Below, in pieces: positions 5,978 through 10,196 of a stretch of DNA of 10,196 nt (position 1 is the first letter of the stretch; every line of letters begins with the position of its first letter). Origin of the DNA: JAYQPQ01 sp038145405 (GTDB lineage: Bacteria > Pseudomonadota > Gammaproteobacteria > Pseudomonadales > GM7GCV1); assembly GCA_038145405.1 (NCBI GenBank), contig JAYQPQ010000062.1, positions 1 through 10,196 on the forward strand, in the 5' to 3' direction. A program made the position numbers and the translations under genes. Below the pieces are notes generated by a model. It was not told the origin of the DNA and made no database searches. It saw only the letters and a list, made by a program, of their open reading frames with translations.

Positions 5978-7258
5978 ATGCGTGTGATTTGGTTGCTCTG
6001 CGTTCTTTTCATGGTGTCCAGTCAGGCTGCGGCACAACTGACTATCGAAGTGACGCGCGGGATGGATCAGCCGACCCGGATCGCGGTCGTTCCCTTTATC
6101 TGGAGCAGCCCGGGCACCGCGCCGCATTCGCTCGACCAGATTGTGCGCGACGACCTGCGCCGCAGCGGCTTTTTCGACACCATGGAGCCGCGCAATATGC
6201 TGTCCTTCCCGACGCCCGGCCCCAATATCAATTTCCGCGACTGGCGTATCACCGATACCGAATATCTGCTGGTCGGCTCCGTTACTTTGGATGCCTCGGG
6301 TTATCAGGTGTTTTTTGAACTTTACGACGTGGTGACCGAGCGCCTGGTGTTGGGCCGCACAGTCTCTGGCGGGCCCACCAATGCGCGCGATGTTGCACAC
6401 CGGATCAGCGACATTGTCTACGAAAATTTGACCGGAATACGCGGCGTGTTCAGCACCCGCATTCTCTATGTCACCGACAATCGCCAGGGCAATGAAGTCT
6501 CGCAGTACCAGCTGATGCTGGCCGACCAGGACGGCGCACGTGAACGCGTCGTGCTGACCTCGCCGCAGCCCCTGATGTCGCCGACCTGGTCGCCAGATGG
6601 CACCCAGGTCGCCTACGTGTCCTTTGAGACCGGGCGTGCAGCCATTTTCCGCCAGAATCTGGCCACCGGGGTGCGTGAGCAGCTTACCAACTTTGAGCGC
6701 ATAAACGGGGCGCCGGCCTTTTCGCCGGACGGAACTAAGCTGGCCATGGTGCTGAGCAAGGACGGCAACCCGGAGATCTACGTCATGGATCTGTTGACCA
6801 AGGAGCTGACCCGGATCACCGAGCATTTTGCCATTGATACCGAGCCAAACTGGACGCCGGACGGGCGCAGCCTGGTGTTTACCTCGGATCGTGGGGGTAG
6901 ACCACAAATTTATCGCGTGGATATTGATTCGCGACGCGTAGTGCGCTTAACTTTCCGCGGCGATTATAACGCGAGACCGCGACTGTCTACCGATGGCCGT
7001 TTCCTCGTAATGGTCCATCAAAGTGAAGGCGTTTTTCACATCGCGGTTCAGGATATGATCGACAGCACATTCCTGATAGTTACTGAAACAGAGTTGGATG
7101 AATCACCCACCATTGCTCCTAACGGAGCCATGGTGATGTATGCCACAAAATGGCAGAATAGGAGCATTCTGGCTGCTGTGTCGCTGGATGCAGGCATTCG
7201 CTACCGTTTGCCTGCACAGACTGCGGACGTTAGAGAGCCAGCTTGGTCGCCGTTTTGA
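5978..7258 (+). CDS. tolB: Tol-Pal periplasmic beta-propeller protein TolB
   Basis: 426-residue periplasmic protein that binds Pal and is released by TolA. A signal peptide is clear: basic start, hydrophobic core to about residue 15, and A17-A18-A19 before Q20. The mature N-terminus is followed by an alpha/beta domain (about 20-160, including IAVVPFIW, DDLRRSGFFD and YLLVGSVT) and a six-bladed propeller with repeated W/F-S-P-D-G turns: SPTWSPDGTQVAYVS, APAFSPDGTKLAMV, EPNWTPDGRSLVFTSDRGG, RPRLSTDGRFLVMV, SPTIAPNGAMVMYAT and a final EPAWSPF. Length is typical. ATG 5978 follows tolA by five bases. The last 250 bases are visibly poorer in GC than the rest of the gene. A long opposite-strand reading across the first 900 bases is a shadow. 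Confidence 0.97.
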   Translation: MRVIWLLCVLFMVSSQAAAQLTIEVTRGMDQPTRIAVVPFIWSSPGTAPHSLDQIVRDDLRRSGFFDTMEPRNMLSFPTPGPNINFRDWRITDTEYLLVGSVTLDASGYQVFFELYDVVTERLVLGRTVSGGPTNARDVAHRISDIVYENLTGIRGVFSTRILYVTDNRQGNEVSQYQLMLADQDGARERVVLTSPQPLMSPTWSPDGTQVAYVSFETGRAAIFRQNLATGVREQLTNFERINGAPAFSPDGTKLAMVLSKDGNPEIYVMDLLTKELTRITEHFAIDTEPNWTPDGRSLVFTSDRGGRPQIYRVDIDSRRVVRLTFRGDYNARPRLSTDGRFLVMVHQSEGVFHIAVQDMIDSTFLIVTETELDESPTIAPNGAMVMYATKWQNRSILAAVSLDAGIRYRLPAQTADVREPAWSPF

Positions 7259-7271
7259 CACTTTCACTTTT

Positions 7272-7277
7272 AAGGGA
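7272..7277 (+). promoter_or_regulatory. Ribosome binding site deciding the pal start
   Basis: AAGGGA lies seven bases before ATG 7285 in an otherwise AT-rich 26-base gap after tolB. It is one of the cleaner ribosome sites in the window, and it places the pal start at 7285, directly before a lipoprotein signal, rather than at an in-frame upstream start inside tolB. Confidence 0.7.
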
Positions 7278-7284
7278 AATCTCT

Positions 7285-7785
7285 ATGAATCTTCGTTCTA
7301 AACTAGCTATTCTGGGTGCCATGGCACTTCTGATCAGCGCCTGTCAAAGCACCGATACTGTCGACACGTCCGCTGAAACCGAAATGGAAGCGCCTGTTGC
7401 CACCTCGACTCCGGCAACGACCGGCCCGTCACCTGAAGAACAAGCGCGCATGGCTGCTGAAGCCCTGGCTCGCGTGGTCTATTTCGACTTCGATCAGTCT
7501 GTGCTGAAGCCGGAAACCCGCAGCCTGCTGCTGCAGCACGCCGCCTACCTGCGCACGGTTAATACCCCTATCGTGCTGGAAGGCCATGCCGATGAGCGCG
7601 GAACCCGTGAATACAACATCGCGCTGGGCGAGCGTCGTGCCCAGGCTGTTGCGGACTTCCTGGTGCTGCAGGGCATCAGCGCCAGCCGTATTGAAACCGT
7701 AAGCTACGGTGAAGAGCGTCCGGCTGTGGTCGGCAGCAACGAGACCGCCTGGTCCCGTAACCGCCGAGTCGAAATCCGCTATTGA
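7285..7785 (+). CDS. pal: Peptidoglycan-associated outer-membrane lipoprotein Pal
   Basis: 166-residue lipoprotein precursor. The N-terminus is a lipoprotein signal with lipobox ISAC, C20 being the lipidated residue; Q at +2 fits sorting to the outer membrane. A flexible Thr/Pro/Glu-rich linker (about 21-55) leads to an OmpA-like peptidoglycan-binding domain (about 63-166): VVYFDFDQSVLKPE, then LEGHADERGTREYN and IALGERRAQAV, ending SRNRRVEIRY. D103 and R118 are placed, 15 residues apart, like the Asp/Arg pair that binds diaminopimelate in this family. The domain also binds TolB. The stop overlaps the next start by one base (TGATG). Pal and its homologue OprL are abundant, which agrees with the strong ribosome site. 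Confidence 0.97.
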   Translation: MNLRSKLAILGAMALLISACQSTDTVDTSAETEMEAPVATSTPATTGPSPEEQARMAAEALARVVYFDFDQSVLKPETRSLLLQHAAYLRTVNTPIVLEGHADERGTREYNIALGERRAQAVADFLVLQGISASRIETVSYGEERPAVVGSNETAWSRNRRVEIRY

Positions 7786-8573
7786 TGCTGCAAAGATTCG
7801 TCACGCCGGCCCTGGTGGCCGGCGTGATGACATTGTCCCAGGCGATTCTCGCACAGGCTCCTGTCGAGGATCGTTCAGTGTCCGCCTCCGGGCGAACCAG
7901 TCCCGCCGTCAGCCAACAGCAACCCGTGCTTACCCAGGATGCAAGTGTCCAGCTTTTCCTCGAGCTGCAGACACTGCGCCAGGAAGCCACGGAATTGCGC
8001 GGGCTGATTGAGGAACTGGGCTACCAGCTCGAACAGCTGGCGACCCGTCAGACCAACGACTACGCCAACCTGGATCGGCGTATTCTGGAAATTAACCGCA
8101 GCGGCGGCGCTCCTGCCGTCAACCCGCCAGCTGCTGGGGGTTCTCAGGTACCCGCGGCTTCCAGCAACGCCGGCGTGCCCGCTGCTGCCCAGGCCTCTAC
8201 ACAGGTTGCCGAGCTGTATAACCAGGCCTTTGCCAGCCTGCGAAGCGGCAATCGCGATCAGGCTATCAGCCAGTTTGAAGCGCTGGTAGAAACCTACCCG
8301 CAAGATCCGGTTGCCGGCGATGCTCTCTACTGGATGGGCGAAACGCACTGGGTTGCCGCTGCCTACGAGAAAGCGCGGCAGGCCTTTGTCATGCTGGTTG
8401 AGCGGTTTCCGCAGCACCGTCGATATGGCGACGCGCTGGTGCGTCTTGGCTATATCTATCACGAGATCGGAGACCTGGCGACAGCCAGAACCTACCTCCA
8501 GAAAGCTTCTGCCCTGGGCGGCGATGTCGGTGCCCGGGCTGACGAGTTTCTCGCCCAGAATTTCTCTCAATAG
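7785..8573 (+). CDS. cpoB: Cell division coordinator CpoB (YbgF), periplasmic TPR protein
   Basis: 262-residue exported protein. A signal peptide occupies about residues 1-24 (hydrophobic core LVAGVMTLSQAILA). A coiled-coil segment follows at about 55-103 (LELQTLRQEATELRGLIEEL and onwards), as in the trimerising region of YbgF. After an Ala/Pro/Gly linker, three tetratricopeptide repeats lie at about 141-248: YNQAFASLRSGNRDQAISQF, YWMGETHWVAAAYEKARQAF and LGYIYHEIGDLATARTYLQK. In E. coli CpoB binds TolA and coordinates PBP1B activity with Tol-driven constriction. ATG 7785 shares its A with the pal stop; a TTG at 7782 is in frame but less likely. The gene is the usual last member of the tol-pal cluster. 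Confidence 0.95.
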   Translation: MLQRFVTPALVAGVMTLSQAILAQAPVEDRSVSASGRTSPAVSQQQPVLTQDASVQLFLELQTLRQEATELRGLIEELGYQLEQLATRQTNDYANLDRRILEINRSGGAPAVNPPAAGGSQVPAASSNAGVPAAAQASTQVAELYNQAFASLRSGNRDQAISQFEALVETYPQDPVAGDALYWMGETHWVAAAYEKARQAFVMLVERFPQHRRYGDALVRLGYIYHEIGDLATARTYLQKASALGGDVGARADEFLAQNFSQ

Positions 8574-8581
8574 GTATCCCC

Positions 8582-9229
8582 GTGGATACCAGTCTGCGCA
8601 TAACCGAGATTTTTTACTCGATTCAGGGTGAGTCCAGCCTGGTTGGTTGGCCCACGGTCTTTGTTCGTCTGACCGGATGCCCGCTGCGCTGCGTCTACTG
8701 CGATACCGCCTACGCCTTTGAAGGAGGTGAGCGTCTCACACAGCAGGCGGTAATCGAAGCGGTGGCAGCCTACAGGACCCCCTATGTCACCGTGACCGGC
8801 GGCGAGCCGTTGGCACAACCGGCAGTGCATTCCCTGATGACAGCGCTGCTCGACAGCGGCTACATCGTATCGCTGGAAACCGGCGGCGCCATGCCGCTCG
8901 ATCGCGTCGATAGTAGGGTGATCAAGGTGATGGATCTGAAAACGCCATCGTCCGGGGAAATGCAACGCAATCTGGAATCCAACATTGTCTTGCTCGACCG
9001 CAAGGATCAGCTCAAATTTGTCATTGGTAACCGTCAGGACTTCGACTGGTCCATGAGCAAGGTGTTGCAGTACAACCTGCCCGAGCGCGTCGAGGCCTGT
9101 CTCTTTTCGCCCGTATACGGCCAGTTGGACGCCGCCGAGCTCGCAGAGTGGATGCTTGCTGCCCGAGCCCCGGCGCGTCTGCAGATTCAGCTGCACAAAC
9201 AACTCTGGGGCGAAAAGCAGGGCGTATGA
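8582..9229 (+). CDS. queE: 7-carboxy-7-deazaguanine synthase QueE
   Basis: Radical SAM enzyme that converts 6-carboxytetrahydropterin to 7-carboxy-7-deazaguanine in preQ0 synthesis. The 215-residue protein shows the 4Fe-4S motif C33-x3-C37-x2-C40 in GCPLRCVYCDT, the substrate-binding start ITEIFYSIQGESSLVGWP, and the SAM-binding G-G-E-P at 73-76 in VTVTGGEPLAQP. The Cx3Cx2C spacing is the common radical SAM form, unlike the expanded Cx14Cx2C spacing of E. coli QueE. The start is GTG 8582, eight bases after cpoB, because it gives the conserved N-terminus; the ribosome site (around TAGG at 8572-8575) is poor. It overlaps queC by four bases (ATGA). This pathway location after tol-pal is usual in Pseudomonas-like genomes. 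Confidence 0.95.
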   Translation: MDTSLRITEIFYSIQGESSLVGWPTVFVRLTGCPLRCVYCDTAYAFEGGERLTQQAVIEAVAAYRTPYVTVTGGEPLAQPAVHSLMTALLDSGYIVSLETGGAMPLDRVDSRVIKVMDLKTPSSGEMQRNLESNIVLLDRKDQLKFVIGNRQDFDWSMSKVLQYNLPERVEACLFSPVYGQLDAAELAEWMLAARAPARLQIQLHKQLWGEKQGV

Positions 9230-9906
9230 CGATGCCGGGCAGGGCAGTGGTTCTGGTGTCGGGGGGGTTGGATTCGGCCACCCTGCTGGCCATGGCCGTG
9301 GCGCAGGGGCTGGAGTGCCATACCCTGGCTTTCCAATACGGCCAGCGTCACCAGGCCGAATTGGTCGCGGCTGAGCGCATTGCGCGACAGCTGGGCGCAG
9401 CGGATCACAAGGTTATCCCGCTGGACCTGCGTGCCATTGGCGGTTCGGCGCTGACCGACGATCGTCTGGCGGTGCCGGAATCGGGCTTGAGCGAGGGCAT
9501 TCCCATCACCTATGTACCAGCCCGCAACACCGTATTTCTCAGTCTGGCCCTGGGCTACGCCGAGGTGCTCGATGCCGGCACCATTTACATCGGCGTCAAC
9601 GCCGTCGACTACTCGGGCTATCCCGATTGTCGACCTGAATATATCGAAGCTTTTAACCACCTGTGTGCACTGGCGACGCGCTGCGGCGTGGAGGGATCGC
9701 CGATTCGAGTGGAGACTCCCCTGGCACACCTGAGTAAAGCCGATATTATTCGCCAGGGCGTCGCCCTGGGTGTGAACTACGCGGATACCGTGAGCTGTTA
9801 TCAAGCGGATGCGCAAGGTCGGGCTTGCGGCCGCTGTGATAGTTGCCGGTTGCGAGCGGCCGGATTTGCCGCTGCCGGGGTGCCCGACCCAACGCCCTAC
9901 CAATAG
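9226..9906 (+). CDS. queC: 7-cyano-7-deazaguanine (preQ0) synthase QueC
   Basis: ATP-dependent amidoligase that turns 7-carboxy-7-deazaguanine into preQ0, the step after QueE. The 226-residue protein has the PP-loop SGGLDSAT (12-19), the conserved YGQRHQAE (38-45), YVPARNTVFLSLAL (96-109), VNAVDYSGYPDCRPEY (124-139), and a C-terminal zinc site with C191, C201, C204 and C207 in SCYQADAQGRACGRCDSC. All key residues are present and the length is typical. ATG 9226 overlaps the queE stop; ATG 9232 is a possible alternative two residues in. A longer in-frame reading from 9148 lies inside queE and is unlikely. Its end is 56 bases before the tRNA gene. Confidence 0.96.
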   Translation: MTMPGRAVVLVSGGLDSATLLAMAVAQGLECHTLAFQYGQRHQAELVAAERIARQLGAADHKVIPLDLRAIGGSALTDDRLAVPESGLSEGIPITYVPARNTVFLSLALGYAEVLDAGTIYIGVNAVDYSGYPDCRPEYIEAFNHLCALATRCGVEGSPIRVETPLAHLSKADIIRQGVALGVNYADTVSCYQADAQGRACGRCDSCRLRAAGFAAAGVPDPTPYQ

Positions 9907-9917
9907 CGGATTTTCGC

Positions 9918-9954
9918 TTGTGTTTTAAGGCGGTATGAGTACCATATGCGCCTT
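9918..9954 (+). promoter_or_regulatory. Possible tRNA-Lys promoter overlapped by a hairpin
   Basis: TTGTGT at 9918-9923 and TACCAT at 9940-9945, 16 bases apart, could act as a weak -35/-10 pair, followed by a GC-rich stretch (GCGCC at 9948-9952) like the discriminator of stringently controlled stable-RNA promoters. The same stretch can fold: AAGGCG at 9927-9932 pairs with CGCCTT at 9949-9954, with a smaller inner TAT/ATA pairing. There is no U-tract, so it is not a convincing terminator for queC. The tRNA could instead be read through from queC. Confidence 0.25.
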
Positions 9955-9962
9955 TCCAAATC

Positions 9963-10038
9963 GGGCCGTTAGCTCAGCTGGTAGAGCAGTTGGCTTTTAA
10001 CCAATTGGTCGCTGGTTCGAATCCAGCACGGCCCACCA
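9963..10038 (+). tRNA. tRNA-Lys, anticodon TTT
   Basis: A complete 76-base cloverleaf is visible. The acceptor stem GGGCCGT (9963-9969) pairs with ACGGCCC (10028-10034), followed by A and an encoded CCA (10036-10038). The D arm has GCTC/GAGC around AGCTGGTA. The anticodon arm is GTTGG/CCAAT with loop CTTTTAA, anticodon TTT at 9996-9998. The T arm is GCTGG/CCAGC around TTCGAAT. It reads AAA and AAG lysine codons. tRNA-Lys after queC or the tol-pal-que block is a recurrent gammaproteobacterial arrangement. Confidence 0.98.
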
Positions 10039-10044
10039 AATAAC

Positions 10045-10070
10045 AAAGCCTCCCTTGTGGAGGCTTTTTT
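10045..10070 (+). terminator. Intrinsic terminator after tRNA-Lys
   Basis: AAAGCCTCC (10045-10053) pairs perfectly with GGAGGCTTT (10059-10067) around a five-base loop CTTGT, and a run of six T residues (10065-10070) ends it. It begins six bases after the tRNA CCA and should end this transcript. Confidence 0.92.
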
Positions 10071-10097
10071 ATGCGGCTGATTCGACCTGTTGGATGA

Positions 10098-10185
10098 GAA
10101 CCAGCGAAGCGGTTCGACCAATCGGCAGGATGGCCGATTGGAGCAGCCTTCAGGCTGGGCTGAAAGCCCGAAGCACAGGATGTGC
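10098..10185. repeat. Tandem array of small hairpins in the non-coding tail
   Basis: Five inverted repeats follow each other with almost no spacer. H1: GAACC (10098-10102) with GGTTC (10111-10115), and an inner GC-GAA-GC. H2: CCAATCGGC (10118-10126) with GCCGATTGG (10133-10141), a perfect nine-pair stem, loop AGGATG. H3: CAGCC (10144-10148) with GGCTG (10153-10157). H4: GGGCT (10157-10161) with AGCCC (10165-10169), loop GAA. H5: GCAC (10173-10176) with GTGC (10182-10185), loop AGGAT. GGATG occurs at 10092, 10128 and 10178, TTCGACC at 10081 and 10113, and CGAAGC at 10105 and 10169. No reading frame or conserved RNA class was recognised. It looks like a dispersed intergenic repeat of the REP or palindromic type, cut by the window edge; the strand is unknown. 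Confidence 0.6.
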
Positions 10186-10196
10186 CGAGCTAATCC

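Noticed and set aside
5936..6907. Long opposite-strand reading frame of 323 residues across tolB
   Set aside because: It mirrors the TolB coding frame in GC-rich DNA, has no recognisable domain, and tolB itself is unmistakable with a signal peptide and propeller repeats.
7255..7284. TTGACA at 7255-7260 as a perfect -35 box for pal
   Set aside because: The correct spacing leads to AATCTC at about 7278-7283, which is not a -10 box, and transcription would begin inside pal.
7875..8570. Opposite-strand reading frame of 231 residues across cpoB
   Set aside because: It is a shadow of the CpoB coding frame with no family resemblance and no ribosome site.
9187..9903. Opposite-strand reading frame of 238 residues across queC
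   Set aside because: QueC has all its catalytic and zinc residues in the plus frame; the minus frame has no recognisable features.
10014..10117. GGTTCGA direct repeat at 10014-10020 and 10111-10117 as tRNA attachment-site arms
   Set aside because: Seven bases are too few, the repeat is in the T-loop and not at the tRNA 3' end, and no integrase is in the window.

Overview
This window looks like a chromosomal backbone segment from a gammaproteobacterium with moderately high GC (roughly 60% by eye). The order yebC - ruvC - ruvA - ruvB - ybgC - tolQ - tolR - tolA - tolB - pal - cpoB - queE - queC - tRNA-Lys is the arrangement known from Pseudomonas and related Gammaproteobacteria. The genus cannot be fixed from the sequence alone. 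All genes lie on the plus strand.

Layout. Positions 1-156 hold the 3' end of yebC. Positions 163-1476 hold three small genes between yebC and ruvC, which are often adjacent: a membrane-protein gene broken by a one-base frameshift, a TerB-family gene, and a short gene of the 'host attachment protein' family. Positions 1558-3698 encode the Holliday-junction resolvasome RuvC, RuvA and RuvB. Positions 3695-8573 encode the Tol-Pal system: the thioesterase YbgC, the inner-membrane motor TolQ-TolR with TolA, periplasmic TolB, the lipoprotein Pal, and the accessory periplasmic TPR protein CpoB. Positions 8582-9906 carry queE and queC of the 7-deazaguanine (queuosine precursor) pathway. A tRNA-Lys(TTT) at 9963-10038 is followed by a strong intrinsic terminator. 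The last ~110 bases are non-coding and folded into a run of small hairpins that continues to the window edge.

How the genes work together. RuvABC migrates and cuts recombination junctions. TolQ and TolR use the proton gradient to drive TolA, which controls the cycling of Pal between TolB and peptidoglycan during outer-membrane constriction. CpoB links this machine to peptidoglycan synthesis. QueE and QueC make preQ0, the precursor of queuosine. Tight junctions (GTGA and ATGA overlaps, a TGATG overlap, gaps of 1-26 bases) suggest co-transcription and translational coupling from ruvC to queC, with possible internal promoters that I could not establish.

Most of the window is ordinary core genome. 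No new multi-gene system is evident. The points worth a second look are the tandem hairpin tail after the tRNA with its inverted match to the tRNA T-arm, the lysine-poor proline/glutamine-rich TolA spacer, the small gene set wedged between yebC and ruvC with its frameshift, and an AT-rich dip at the tolB-pal boundary.
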